A stretch of DNA of 64,000 bases from Crocinitomicaceae bacterium (GCA_002713215.1 PAVO01000017.1:62001-126000), one strand, 5' to 3'; shown: positions 43,966-53,970, counted from the first letter of the stretch. Numbers and translations are program-made. Notes: generated by a model from the sequence alone, not told the origin.

Positions 43966-46287
43966 TTACCAGGTTAAACTTAGACTGGCATTAGGCATAA
44001 ATGGAAGCTGGTTTACCTGGGTATAAGTAAGACGATCGAAGAAGAAAATGTTTTCCTGATTTAACATGTTTGTTACTCCCACATTTGCTTCTAACTTAAC
44101 GTTACTCGAAATGGTAAAAGTCTTCTTTATGTTAGCATCAAGCCTGGAATAATAGGGAAGACGCCCCTGGTTAATATCACCGTACAAGGTATTAACTGTG
44201 CCATTTTGTACTGTTGGGTCAGCTGTATTATCAGCTAAATTCAGCTGCTCGTAAAACCCTGCAGTTTGGGTGAAAGGAAACCCACTACCGTAATTGTAAC
44301 GTAGGTTAAACTCCCAATCCAGGTTTTTACCCAATGTTACCGCACCAACCAGGTTTACGTTGTGTACACGATTGAAAACCGGGTTATACTCGCGAATTCC
44401 ATCCCAGCGGGTAATATTTCCCAATGAATAGACCGCCCATATGTAGTATCTTTTGTAATCGTACTTCAGGGAAATGTCAACGCCATAGGCATCCCCTTTT
44501 TCAACGATGTATGTTTTCTTGTATATGTCGGGTCGATCTTCATTTTCAGGAGTGTCATCAAAGATCTTGTTTCGGTTTACGTTTACAAGTTGGGTAAATT
44601 GTTTGTAATAACCCTCCACATTCAATGTTATGTTTCTAAGAACATCCCATTCTGCTCCTAGAATGTAGTGGTTGGCTTTTTGTAATTCATTTTTAACCGA
44701 TGTTTTTTTCCCGTTTTGATCCGTAAAATCACTTTGTAAGTTTTCCGGCGAGGCAATAAATCCGTAGAACAGATTAACCACATCGCGATCTGAGTTTGCT
44801 GCAATTAGGTTTTGAGAGTACATTCCAGCGGCCCCTTTAATTCGAATATTATCGGTAAGGTTGTATTTAATTCCAATTCGAGGTTCGGGTGAGAATACAT
44901 TAAGGGTAGCATAGAATTGTAACCTTACACTGGGATCAATGATAAGTTTATCACCTATTCGCCATTTGTATTTACCGTATAAGCCAAGTTCTGTACTCTT
45001 ACTTTCTTCAATAATTTGTCTGTTACTGGATGTGTTGAAACTGAAATTGGTTGTAAATGCAACAATGTCAACGCCAAATTTAAATTCATTACTTCCAAAA
45101 AAATAGGTGCTGTTAAGTCCCATATTGAACCCCTTAATTCCACTTTCACGATTCAGTCCGGTGGGTTCATTCATGGCAATGGTATATTTGGAATAAGCGA
45201 AATTACCATCCAGTATGGCACTGGAACTCTTTGGAAGAATGATGAATTTTCCACCACCACCAAAATTTTTCCAATTGAGTGAGGTGCCATTGGTATACCT
45301 AGCATTGTCGGTAAATCCAAAACCAAATATATCGGCCTTGCTTCCGCCTCCTGAACCAAATGAAATTTTGCCGTAAAAATCATTAAAAGTATAGGGTAGT
45401 CCATTGGTGTCTACATAAGAGTAGATTGACTTTGATGTTTGATCCAGGTAAGAAGTTTTCGCAGAGATCATATAACTTATTGACCCATCGTCCAAAGACT
45501 TGGGCTTTTTCAGGGGGCCTTCTAATAATGCTTTTGCACCGAAAGTGCTTATTGCTATTTTACCACCGAAGTGTTTTTTATTTCCTTCCCGGGTGGTAAT
45601 GTCCATTATGGAAGAAATACGTCCTCCGTATTCCGCGCCAAATCCACCGGTGTATACATCAGCACTCCTCATAATGTCAGCATCAAATACCGAGAATAAA
45701 CCAATGGAGTGGAACGCATTGTAGATAATCATTCCATCCATCAAGATTTTATTCTGAACCGGAGATCCACCCCGAATGTACAGCTGTCCGCCCTGATCAC
45801 CGGTAAAAATTACCCCGGGAATTACCTGAAGGTATTGCGCAAAATCCGCCTCACCTCCTACGGTGGGCAGTTTCTTAATTTCGGTTGGCGTTATTTTGGT
45901 CACTGACATTCTAACTTCCGTTTGTCGCTCCTGTTTCTCTGCAGAAATATCAATAATATCCAACTCAACACTTGATTCGGAGATAAACAGGTTCTGACTT
46001 ACGATTCCACCCCTGGTAATGGTTATTTCAACTTTGGCCGTATCAAAACCGAGGTACGAAACCATGAGGGTGTAGGTGCCATCCGGTACTTTAGAAATAC
46101 TATAAAAACCATTTACATCTGTAGCAGCTCCGTATCCGGTACCTTGTAAGTATGCATTGGTAAAAATGATAGGTTCCCTGGTCTCTTTGTTGTATACAAA
46201 GCCTTTAACACCACCTTTTTGGGCAACGGAGGTTAAAGAAATGGCCAGGAGGGCAATGGATAGAAGTACAAAGTTAATCGGACGCAT
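43966..46287 (-). CDS. TonB-dependent receptor with carboxypeptidase-regulatory domain
   Basis: About 773 residues. Signal peptide (MRPINFVLLSIALLAISLTS), then a CarboxypepD_reg domain (about 25-105: GVKGFVYNKETREPIIFTNA). A plug domain follows (about 120-220: LPTVGGEADFAQYLQVIPGV, GQLYIRGGSPVQNKILMDGM), then a 22-strand-type barrel ending in an aromatic residue (SLSLTW). It imports a ligand across the outer membrane using TonB. No SusD partner is adjacent, so it is a stand-alone receptor and not a SusC. The ATG at 46287 is chosen because the upstream GTG (46353) adds 22 residues that include a promoter-like box. Confidence 0.92.
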   Translation of the reverse strand: MRPINFVLLSIALLAISLTSVAQKGGVKGFVYNKETREPIIFTNAYLQGTGYGAATDVNGFYSISKVPDGTYTLMVSYLGFDTAKVEITITRGGIVSQNLFISESSVELDIIDISAEKQERQTEVRMSVTKITPTEIKKLPTVGGEADFAQYLQVIPGVIFTGDQGGQLYIRGGSPVQNKILMDGMIIYNAFHSIGLFSVFDADIMRSADVYTGGFGAEYGGRISSIMDITTREGNKKHFGGKIAISTFGAKALLEGPLKKPKSLDDGSISYMISAKTSYLDQTSKSIYSYVDTNGLPYTFNDFYGKISFGSGGGSKADIFGFGFTDNARYTNGTSLNWKNFGGGGKFIILPKSSSAILDGNFAYSKYTIAMNEPTGLNRESGIKGFNMGLNSTYFFGSNEFKFGVDIVAFTTNFSFNTSSNRQIIEESKSTELGLYGKYKWRIGDKLIIDPSVRLQFYATLNVFSPEPRIGIKYNLTDNIRIKGAAGMYSQNLIAANSDRDVVNLFYGFIASPENLQSDFTDQNGKKTSVKNELQKANHYILGAEWDVLRNITLNVEGYYKQFTQLVNVNRNKIFDDTPENEDRPDIYKKTYIVEKGDAYGVDISLKYDYKRYYIWAVYSLGNITRWDGIREYNPVFNRVHNVNLVGAVTLGKNLDWEFNLRYNYGSGFPFTQTAGFYEQLNLADNTADPTVQNGTVNTLYGDINQGRLPYYSRLDANIKKTFTISSNVKLEANVGVTNMLNQENIFFFDRLTYTQVNQLPFMPNASLSLTW

Positions 46288-46305
46288 ATTGACTTTTAAA
46301 GGCGG

Positions 46306-46313
46306 CAAATTTA
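46306..46313 (-). promoter_or_regulatory. Putative -7 box for the TonB-dependent receptor gene
   Basis: On the minus strand this reads TAAATTTG, a full TAnnTTTG match, 19 bases upstream of the ATG at 46287. Confidence 0.45.
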
Positions 46314-46405
46314 ATATAATAGGCAAAGGATAGTACTTATTATAATGACTCACTTTGTTAATGTTTAAATGGTAAATAGATTTGATAAACGGGCCAATCC
46401 TGGAC

Positions 46406-48172
46406 TTAGCTTATTGGAAGGGTAAACACCGCTTTTGTACCTTGTTTTTGAAGCTCAAACTGCAAGGTGCCATTGTTTTGTCGAGCAAACTCGGATGAAA
46501 GATAAAGCCCCATTCCTGCCCCTTTTTCTCCCTTAGTTCCATGCGAACTGCTGTAATCTAAACTGTTTTTTTCAAGGGCTTTTATTATCTCTGCGGGTAT
46601 TCCTTCTCCGTTGTCAGTAATCTCAGTTCTTATCATTCCGTCTTTTTCCAGCACAGTAATGAGCACCTCAGAATTTTCCGGAGAAAACTTAATGGCATTA
46701 CTTAATAAATTCCGGATTACGATTTCAAACAATACCCGGTCTGCATTTATAGTAAGTTGAAGCGGGCAATTGATTTTAACTTTTACACTTTTGTGTTTTG
46801 CCAGGTACTCTGCTTCTATAACACTGTCTTTTAGTGATTCAGCAATGTGAAACTCTCGTTTGACCGGTTTTTGCCCATCTCGGTTGCTATTGGCCCAATG
46901 CAATAAATTGTCAAGCATCTGAAGTCCGTTTTTGGAACTTATAAGCATATCCCGGTAAATAATTTTCATATCGTTTTCACTTAATTCACCATCGTCGGCG
47001 AACGACAAAAAAGTGATCAGTTGGGAAAAAGGTGAGCGCAAATCGTGGCTAATAATTGAAAATATTTTGTCTTTCGAGTTATTCAACTCGGTCATTTTGT
47101 TGGAATACTCCTTTACGTTTTTATTTAGTTCCTCCATTTGCAAGAGGTCCTTTTTTCGTTGACTATTTTTTCTCCAGATTATAAAAGAGAATATAGTTAG
47201 CAAAATAACCGCCAGAATAGAAAAAACAAGGATTAAGTTTTTTCGGGCATCCAGTTTTTTGTTCAGTTCTATTCGCGCCAATAGATCGTTTCGTTCTTGG
47301 GCCTCTTTTTCTTCTTCAAGTTTTTCCATTAGCTGATTAATCCTCACCGCATTTTTGGTCGAAATAATCTCCAATTCAAGACTATCCCTTTTGGCCATAA
47401 TTTCTAGTGCCAGCTTATAGTTCTTTAAGTCAATGTGGGTACTGACTAAATTGTTAAGGGCCAAAATCTGGTAGGTTGGAATACCATGTTTTCGGGAGAT
47501 TTCCAGCGATTTAATTGAATACTTCAAGGAGCTATCATATTGTTGAATCGTATTAAAGGTATTGGCTAAATTGTAGTATGCCAGTGCTACATTAACCGTA
47601 TCTTCGATGCCGTTCCAGGTTGATATGGCATTTTGCAAAAACCAAATGGCACTGTCGGTATTGATTGTCCTATAAACAGCACCTAATACATTGTAGGAAC
47701 CTGCAATTAGTTTTTGATCATTGATTGATTTTGAGATGGATAAAGCGGTTTTGGAATTCCAAATGGCGTCATCGAGAAGGTTCATCTCGAAATAGGTAGC
47801 TCCTTTTAAATCGTATACCTCGGCCCTTAGTTTTTTGTTGTTCCAGGGAACTTCGTCGAGTAGGATATTTAGAATTTGAATTGTATAGTCGAAGTTTTGG
47901 GCAGCACGGTTAACATCGGCCAGTCTCAATTGAAGCTCATATATTTTGGTTAGGTTATTCTCCTTTTCATAGTGAATGGTTAGTGTATTAATTATACGAA
48001 CATATTCCTGGTATTTTCCCCTGTTATAGAGACTATTTGCCGATTCATACAAGGAGTCGATGGTCGGCAGACTTAGCGTAACTACTTCTTCTTGTTGTTT
48101 TACCTGACACTTGACGGGCAGGGAAAGCAGTACAAAAAACAAAATTTCGGAAATTATTTTATAGTTGCGCAT
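46406..48172 (-). CDS. TPR sensor histidine kinase
   Basis: A 588-residue membrane kinase. After a signal peptide, residues about 30-290 are tetratricopeptide repeats facing the periplasm. A transmembrane helix (about 310-332, LILVFSILAVILLTIFSFII) leads into a coiled coil. HisKA comes next with the phosphorylated His in ISHDLRSPF near 374, then HATPase with RNLLSNAIKFS (N box), TDNGEGIP (G1) and GAGMGLYLSS (G2). No receiver domain or response regulator is adjacent, so it is an orphan kinase. It lies at the 3' end of a four-gene minus-strand run, 45 bases after the flippase gene. Confidence 0.92.
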   Translation of the reverse strand: MRNYKIISEILFFVLLSLPVKCQVKQQEEVVTLSLPTIDSLYESANSLYNRGKYQEYVRIINTLTIHYEKENNLTKIYELQLRLADVNRAAQNFDYTIQILNILLDEVPWNNKKLRAEVYDLKGATYFEMNLLDDAIWNSKTALSISKSINDQKLIAGSYNVLGAVYRTINTDSAIWFLQNAISTWNGIEDTVNVALAYYNLANTFNTIQQYDSSLKYSIKSLEISRKHGIPTYQILALNNLVSTHIDLKNYKLALEIMAKRDSLELEIISTKNAVRINQLMEKLEEEKEAQERNDLLARIELNKKLDARKNLILVFSILAVILLTIFSFIIWRKNSQRKKDLLQMEELNKNVKEYSNKMTELNNSKDKIFSIISHDLRSPFSQLITFLSFADDGELSENDMKIIYRDMLISSKNGLQMLDNLLHWANSNRDGQKPVKREFHIAESLKDSVIEAEYLAKHKSVKVKINCPLQLTINADRVLFEIVIRNLLSNAIKFSPENSEVLITVLEKDGMIRTEITDNGEGIPAEIIKALEKNSLDYSSSHGTKGEKGAGMGLYLSSEFARQNNGTLQFELQKQGTKAVFTLPIS

Positions 48173-48217
48173 GCAGATTAAACTTGACTAACAAGCTGAA
48201 ATACGAAGATACTTTAG

Positions 48218-49663
48218 TTATTTGGATGAGTTGATCTTTCCAAGTAGTTTAAATTCATTAAAACTATTGAGAATAAACCGCGTCGCAACAATCAGGGTAG
48301 AAATGATCAGAATTCCCAGTATACTAACAGCTGAAAGGTATTGGTCAATAAAAAAGAGAATTCCAAGAGTTACCACAAGTGGCAGTAATACTTCGACCAG
48401 GGTTGACATTGGAACGAAAGTTTGGAACTTCTTTCCGGCAAGGAAGTAACAACTAAATGCCATGGTTAACTGAGCAACAAAACTGGCTAGAGCAGCACCA
48501 ACGATACCCAATGTGGGAATTAGAATCAGATTTAAAATCAGGTTTAACATAAAGGAGATTCCACTCCATAGCATCATGATCTTTAATTTACCTCCTGCGG
48601 TAATTACGGTTCCATAAATAGAAGAAATTACCATTGGAACAAAGGTGATAAGCAGAATAGTAAGCACCGTAGATGATTCAGTTGAAATATCCCGGTAACT
48701 TAAATCTATTATTTCCCCAGGAAGAAAAATTGCCAAACCAACAATACCAATAAATGATAAACTAAGAATTCTACTCACCAGAGTAACCAGCTTTTCCACT
48801 GGCTTTCCCAAAGCCATTTCCTTACTTAACATAGGAAAAAGAATAGCAGTAAATAAATAGACAAAATTGTTGAGTACATCGAAGAAACGATATCCCTGGG
48901 CATAAATTCCAGTCTGATATTCCCCATCGGTAATCAGGCGTTCGATCATAACGGCATCAGCCTTAAAATACATGGTCATAAAAAAAACAATAACCGCAAA
49001 TGGAAGACTCTTTTTTAAAGTAGAACGAATGAATTGAGTATCCGGAATCGAAAAAAATGAACGCGCTTTTAATATGACAATACTCAGGCACATCAGCAAG
49101 GTGAAGGAATAAGCTGCACTTTGGGCATAGGCCAACCATTCTATTTGAAATTCCTGATTCACCACCTTCCCCCAAATTAGTACTGAACAAATGCTAATTA
49201 ATAATACGCGATCAAGTACCGAGATAATGCTGTCCAACCAAAATATTTGAAGGCCAGAAATGCTGGATCGAAGGAAGAGGACAAAAGACAGAAGAAATTG
49301 ATTAATGGCCAGTACGTATAAGAGATGGGTTGCTTGCTCGGTATATCCCATGGTTAGGGATAGGAGGATGGTGACCATTAAGTACAGCAACGCAAGCCCT
49401 AGTTTTAACCCTCCCAGTTTGGAGAAATGTTGTTTTAGAAAATCGTGATTTTGTGCAATGCTTTGATTATTGAGGTTGGTTATGCCCAGATCTAGAAGAA
49501 TTTGAAACAAAAAGGTGAAATTGAACATGGCGTAATAAATACCATAAGCTTCATTTCCAACAATATTCTGAACTTCCCGATCGATTCCTAAAATCCAAAA
49601 CGGTTTAATGAGAATGTTTAACCCAATTAAAAATGCAATATTGATTAGGAATTTCTTTCGCAC
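48218..49663 (-). CDS. Polysaccharide flippase (Wzx/MATE-like)
   Basis: A 481-residue inner-membrane protein with about 14 hydrophobic segments, matching the oligosaccharide flippase fold (Polysacc_synt family). N-terminal helices begin FLINIAFLIGLNILIKPFWI, and the repeated 7-helix halves include a GAALASFVAQL-type segment. It would flip lipid-linked oligosaccharide across the inner membrane. GTG at 49663 is the start, 17 bases after the outer-membrane barrel gene. Glycosyltransferase genes lie at 53971-63144, but it is not contiguous with them. Confidence 0.85.
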   Translation of the reverse strand: MRKKFLINIAFLIGLNILIKPFWILGIDREVQNIVGNEAYGIYYAMFNFTFLFQILLDLGITNLNNQSIAQNHDFLKQHFSKLGGLKLGLALLYLMVTILLSLTMGYTEQATHLLYVLAINQFLLSFVLFLRSSISGLQIFWLDSIISVLDRVLLISICSVLIWGKVVNQEFQIEWLAYAQSAAYSFTLLMCLSIVILKARSFFSIPDTQFIRSTLKKSLPFAVIVFFMTMYFKADAVMIERLITDGEYQTGIYAQGYRFFDVLNNFVYLFTAILFPMLSKEMALGKPVEKLVTLVSRILSLSFIGIVGLAIFLPGEIIDLSYRDISTESSTVLTILLITFVPMVISSIYGTVITAGGKLKIMMLWSGISFMLNLILNLILIPTLGIVGAALASFVAQLTMAFSCYFLAGKKFQTFVPMSTLVEVLLPLVVTLGILFFIDQYLSAVSILGILIISTLIVATRFILNSFNEFKLLGKINSSK

Positions 49664-49680
49664 CTAAGAAATAATCTGCT

Positions 49681-50970
49681 TTATTTAAAATTCCACTTGA
49701 ATCCTAGGTAAACGTTAAAGCCGCTTAAAATCTCCGGTACAGCCATAGCCATTAAGTTTCTGGTTCCCAGAACCGCTCCGAATTTATTATGCTCCACCTG
49801 TATTCCCATACCTAAACCTAAATAACCATACCCCCCTAAGCTCTCATGAACGTTTAAAAACCATTTGTAGTCTTTTGCAGTTTTGGTTAATCTGAATATT
49901 TGGGTGCAACCAATGTAGGGTAGGTAGTTGGCATTGAAACGATAGTCTAACATATTTCTTAATTCAATGTTATCGTTCAGTTTTTCGGTATAATAAATTG
50001 CAATTCTTGGAGAAAGAGCAGAGGTAAATGATTTTCTTTCACTAGACGATACAAACTCATCCTGAACGTTAGAAGGTACTTGCTCTTTATATATCGAATC
50101 GCCTACGTCAAAAATTGAAGGGGCCTTAATACCCGCCCAGTCCACATATCCATCAATATTGTACCGAACCGACCTGCTATTCCAGGAAATGAAGCCCAAT
50201 TCGTTAAGTTCGATTTTTATGCTCCCTTGTCCATCGTGATTTTTTATTAGGTCTACAGGAATAGAAACAAAAGCATCAACCGAAGCACCATAACCGGAAA
50301 TGTCATAAATGTCCGTTGCGCTGGTGTCGCTTTGAAGCAGATAGCCATTGGCATAAGCAAAAACGCTGTCACCAATTTCACTGGTGTAGAGGTGAGAATT
50401 GTTCAGGAAGTACTGGCCATATCTATTTCCCATTATAAACGCAAGTCCTGCTCCATAGGATATTTCCCCCTTTTTTTGATTCATAAACCCATATTGGATT
50501 TGGGTAAACTGCATCAAATTGAGCATTAAATTATCAACCCGGGCTTGCTCACCTGCAAATCGCTTGTTCCCGAACCCGGCCAGCAAAAAGGCATCCTTAC
50601 CAAATCGTGTATTGACCGATCTTCTGGTGGAAACGTTTACGGTATGTATCAACTTAGAACTGTCATTGCTGGAACCGGATAACCAGGAGTAGTATAGCCT
50701 TTCTGTTTCCTGTGTGCCTGCAATGTTTTTATTCCCAACCCTGGACTCCATATTGGACATGGATTTACGAGTGACGCCAGTTTGAAAAACGGAATTATAA
50801 TATACGCTATTGTTCAGTACGTTACTATTGAAGTTGGTTTCGAACCAGATGCCTATGTGCGACCGACTAGAATCACCTATTTTGCCGTAGTCCTCAAACG
50901 AAAAATCGGTTTGCGCAATTAATAAATTGCATAGCACCAAGAACAGTATGGCTGAAATTAGCTTCTTCAA
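49681..50970 (-). CDS. Outer-membrane beta-barrel protein (DUF5723-like)
   Basis: A 429-residue exported protein with a signal peptide (MKKLISAILFLVLCNLLIAQ), then amphipathic strands with aromatic girdle residues throughout and a final strand NVYLGFKWNFK ending in an aromatic/basic pattern. This is typical of an outer-membrane barrel; the general look fits DUF5723-type proteins, though I hold that loosely. A TTG codon directly follows the TAA of the lipoprotein gene, so it is translationally coupled with it. The pair may form an outer-membrane complex. Confidence 0.65.
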   Translation of the reverse strand: MKKLISAILFLVLCNLLIAQTDFSFEDYGKIGDSSRSHIGIWFETNFNSNVLNNSVYYNSVFQTGVTRKSMSNMESRVGNKNIAGTQETERLYYSWLSGSSNDSSKLIHTVNVSTRRSVNTRFGKDAFLLAGFGNKRFAGEQARVDNLMLNLMQFTQIQYGFMNQKKGEISYGAGLAFIMGNRYGQYFLNNSHLYTSEIGDSVFAYANGYLLQSDTSATDIYDISGYGASVDAFVSIPVDLIKNHDGQGSIKIELNELGFISWNSRSVRYNIDGYVDWAGIKAPSIFDVGDSIYKEQVPSNVQDEFVSSSERKSFTSALSPRIAIYYTEKLNDNIELRNMLDYRFNANYLPYIGCTQIFRLTKTAKDYKWFLNVHESLGGYGYLGLGMGIQVEHNKFGAVLGTRNLMAMAVPEILSGFNVYLGFKWNFK

Positions 50971-52554
50971 TTATTTAATTTCTAAATTGTATTGCAGGTC
51001 CGCAATAACCTTAAGGTTACAATAATAAGAGGCGTATACCTTCTTGTGTTCTTCTCCTTCGGTGTTAAAGGTGAGGTAGACAATGGCTTTTTCTGCCCGA
51101 TAAAATTGGTCCATACGCTGTTGATTTGCAGGTGCCGAAATTTTGGTTCGGGTAGGCGCGGTTACAACACCGTTTTCGTCTACGATTCCGGCCTTAATAT
51201 TTGATTCAGGTAGAAAAAGATCAATAAGTTCACCGTTGTCTTTGTCTAATAGTTTTAGCTGAATCTCAGCGTCAAATGGATACCAGTTATCACAATAAAC
51301 ATGTAGGTAACCACCTATTACATCCTTAAGCCCCTCATCGCCCTCTCCAGGGTCAAAGTCAGTGGTGTCGAAGAGTTTTAAGTTATTGGCGATGAGACTC
51401 AGTGGCATTTCAATATTGAGCAAGCCCTCTATACCATAATCGGTATAAATAAAATCATTTCCTCCACTTACGTTACCATCGGGATTAACGACAAAGTCTA
51501 CGTGGTAAGCAAATTGATCCGGGAAGTTTTCTATTAGTTTATCAATGTTAGAGTTTTTTTCATCAAGTCCAATGGTATAATAACTGGCGCGAATTGGAGG
51601 GTAACTTCCATTATTCAGTAGCAAAGCACGATTTATATTAATGGATTTTCCAATGTAGTCGCTTTTTAAATCAACACGATTGCCGGTTTCCGAGTTAATG
51701 GAAGCGAGTTTGTGAATGACTCCCTGAAAGTCGGCACCAATGTAATTTTTAAAACTCAGGTCCAGTTTTACCTGTTCCAAATCGATGGAGCCGCTTAAAA
51801 CATTCTTAAACAGACCCGATGTTTCATCACTTATTGAATCCTCTGAAAGCGTTTGCGTATGAAATACACCGTGCCCGTCTTCCGGAATTACCTTAACAAA
51901 TGAATTCTCTATGTTCATATAATCGGTACTCCCATATTGATAGATGGAATCGGGGTTTAGTTTATCCACGAATTCCGCTGTGAAATAGTAGATCATGGTA
52001 TTGTAACCCCTTCTGTTCTTGCCTCTTAAATCAACTGTATACCCACTTAAATCAATGGTTTCTGTTCGTATGGTTGGATTGCTTAAAGAAGGTGATCCCG
52101 GCAAAACTCGTGTAATTGACAGAGGAACACCACCTTTAGTAGCACCAGGCATTATGTAGGTAATTTCAATGTCTTCACGAATGCTTGAAGTTATTTTAAC
52201 CTCCATTTTACCACTTTTGATGGTGGTTCTTACCAGATCAACATTGGGAACGTCGAAACTATTGTCACTGGTATCGGATATTAAGGGAACCCTTTTTGGC
52301 CAGTTGAGCGTAACACCAGGTCCGGGGTGATTTTGCAATACAGTGGTATCCGGAATCTTAAAATCGTCCATACTAAAATCAATAATCTTACCCTCGTATA
52401 CCAACATTAACTGATTGTCGGAATTGGTATGAACCAGCGAGTCGGTCATGATATCTACCAGGTCTAACCTGGAATCTACCATTGGAAATAAAGTGTCTAC
52501 GGACCAACCACTGCCTAAATCCCGGCATCCTATAAGAGAAAGCCCTAGCAGCAA
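50971..52554 (-). CDS. Large uncharacterised lipoprotein, probably paired with the barrel
   Basis: About 527 residues from TTG 52554, but ten further codons are open upstream and give IKTLKYITAFLLLGLSLIGC, a complete lipoprotein signal, beginning at an ATT at 52584. The TTG version lacks the positive N-terminus. So the true start is probably the ATT codon, or an ATG lost by mutation. The mature part is beta-rich (WSVDTLFPMVDSRLDL, TETIDLSGYTVDL) without a recognised domain. The stop touches the start of the barrel gene. A near-match -7 box (TACTTTTA) lies at 52602-52609. Confidence 0.75.
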   Translation of the reverse strand: MLLGLSLIGCRDLGSGWSVDTLFPMVDSRLDLVDIMTDSLVHTNSDNQLMLVYEGKIIDFSMDDFKIPDTTVLQNHPGPGVTLNWPKRVPLISDTSDNSFDVPNVDLVRTTIKSGKMEVKITSSIREDIEITYIMPGATKGGVPLSITRVLPGSPSLSNPTIRTETIDLSGYTVDLRGKNRRGYNTMIYYFTAEFVDKLNPDSIYQYGSTDYMNIENSFVKVIPEDGHGVFHTQTLSEDSISDETSGLFKNVLSGSIDLEQVKLDLSFKNYIGADFQGVIHKLASINSETGNRVDLKSDYIGKSININRALLLNNGSYPPIRASYYTIGLDEKNSNIDKLIENFPDQFAYHVDFVVNPDGNVSGGNDFIYTDYGIEGLLNIEMPLSLIANNLKLFDTTDFDPGEGDEGLKDVIGGYLHVYCDNWYPFDAEIQLKLLDKDNGELIDLFLPESNIKAGIVDENGVVTAPTRTKISAPANQQRMDQFYRAEKAIVYLTFNTEGEEHKKVYASYYCNLKVIADLQYNLEIK

Positions 52555-52634
52555 AAAGGCAGTTATGTACTTTAAGGTTTTAATAACTATTTGAATTTTG
52601 GTAAAAGTAACATTATGAAGTCAATGTCATTATA

Positions 52635-52642
52635 TATTTTTG
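52635..52642 (+). promoter_or_regulatory. Putative -7 box for the membrane protein at 52674
   Basis: Reads TATTTTTG, a full TAnnTTTG match, 31 bases upstream of the ATG at 52674. It is close to the opposite-facing TACTTTTA box for the lipoprotein gene, so the two promoters are back to back. Confidence 0.4.
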
Positions 52643-52673
52643 CATTTCAACTACTAAGTGTCATTTATCTTAA

Positions 52674-53111
52674 ATGAAAGACAAACCTAAATTGAATCGA
52701 GGTTTCTTTATCTCCTGGATAATTACATTCGTATTTCTGTACGGAGTATCCTACCTGTGGCATGGTGTATTGTTGAACGATTTAAGCCGAGTTAATTATT
52801 CGATTAATCTGTTTCTGGTTTTTGTAGCAGTAATTTATTTTGTGATTGCCTTTGTTTTGACATTTCTTACACACTTTCTGATACAGTTTAATAAGAATAA
52901 AATAAAAAGAGGATTATTTATTGGAATTCCGATTGGTGTTTTTATCTACCTCGTTGCTTTTGTTTTTGGAATCTCTTTCTATTCAGATCCAACCATTGAT
53001 CATATAATACTTGACCTGACCTGGCAAGTCGTTGAACAGGCACTGGGTGGAATAGTTGCCGGTGTATTACTTACCATAAGCGACATGTCGGCTTCCCGTC
53101 AATCAATTTAA
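52674..53111 (+). CDS. Four-helix membrane protein, function unknown
   Basis: A 145-residue inner-membrane protein with four hydrophobic segments (about 12-32, 42-68, 78-100 and 118-137) and short polar ends. SYLWHGVLLNDLSRVNY after TM1 contains a His/Asp patch that may matter. I recognise no named family. It is followed 60 bases later by queE, but a separate -7 box lies before queE. Confidence 0.75.
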   Translation: MKDKPKLNRGFFISWIITFVFLYGVSYLWHGVLLNDLSRVNYSINLFLVFVAVIYFVIAFVLTFLTHFLIQFNKNKIKRGLFIGIPIGVFIYLVAFVFGISFYSDPTIDHIILDLTWQVVEQALGGIVAGVLLTISDMSASRQSI

Positions 53112-53146
53112 TTATTAGGGTATATCTTACACTAAAGCTTCGCACT

Positions 53147-53154
53147 ATCTTTGC
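53147..53154 (+). promoter_or_regulatory. Putative -7 box for queE
   Basis: Reads TATCTTTG, a full TAnnTTTG match, 17 bases upstream of the ATG at 53172. Confidence 0.45.
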
Positions 53155-53171
53155 CGCCGTTTTAGTGATTT

Positions 53172-53795
53172 ATGTCTAATTCTTTTTCCTGGTTCACCGA
53201 TAAATTTCCTGTTGTGGAACACTTCTACACCATTCAAGGTGAGGGTGAGAATACGGGCAAGCCGGCATACTTTATTCGATTGGGTGGATGTGATGTTGGC
53301 TGTCCCTGGTGCGACGTAAAAGAAAGCTGGTCTCAGGAAGAACATGAAATACTTTCTATTGAATCAATTGCAGAATTTGTAATAGAATCGGGAGCGCAGA
53401 ATGTGGTGGTAACTGGTGGGGAGCCCTGCATGTATGACCTTACATTGCTAACCGAAGCTTTAAAAAATAAGGGACTAAAAACCTGGTTGGAAACCAGCGG
53501 TGCGTACCCAATAACAGGTGAGTGGGACTGGATAGTGGTTTCTCCTAAACGAAGAATGGAGGTACTTGAAGAAAACCTGGCGAAAGCAAATGAACTTAAG
53601 GTGGTTGTGGTTCGAAATCCCGACATTGCCTGGGCCAATTTGTTTGTACCCAGAGTTGGTTCTTCAACCCGGTTATTTCTACAGCCGGAATGGAGTAGAG
53701 AAGACGAGATTCTTCCGGTAGTAATCAATCATGTAAAAAAGAGTGGGAAGTGGAGAATTTCTTTGCAAACTCATAAATACATGAGTATTCCTTAA
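53172..53795 (+). CDS. queE: 7-carboxy-7-deazaguanine synthase
   Basis: A 207-residue radical SAM enzyme of the queuosine/7-deazaguanine pathway; it converts carboxytetrahydropterin to CDG. The cluster motif is C40-x3-C44-x2-C47 (CDVGCPWC), preceded by FYTIQGEG and followed by VVVTGGEP, the SAM-binding GGE motif, and WLETSGAYP. Length is normal for the compact QueE type. Other queuosine genes are not in the window. Confidence 0.94.
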   Translation: MSNSFSWFTDKFPVVEHFYTIQGEGENTGKPAYFIRLGGCDVGCPWCDVKESWSQEEHEILSIESIAEFVIESGAQNVVVTGGEPCMYDLTLLTEALKNKGLKTWLETSGAYPITGEWDWIVVSPKRRMEVLEENLAKANELKVVVVRNPDIAWANLFVPRVGSSTRLFLQPEWSREDEILPVVINHVKKSGKWRISLQTHKYMSIP

Positions 53796-53877
53796 AGCGG
53801 ACCTAACCAATGATTTAAGAGATTCCGTATAACTATCTCACACAAACCCCTTCGCGGCTTGGTTCGATTACGTTTAC

Positions 53878-53898
53878 GGAATGACGGAATGACGGAAT
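53878..53898 (+). repeat. Short tandem repeat
   Basis: GGAATGAC is repeated about two and a half times just upstream of the membrane protein gene at 53971. It resembles fragments of scattered extragenic repeats rather than a regulatory site. Confidence 0.5.
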
Positions 53899-53970
53899 AC
53901 CAGATTAATTCATGTACTTCTAACATTATGCTATAACATGGCCAATTAAAACCCCATTTTTGTACCGACT

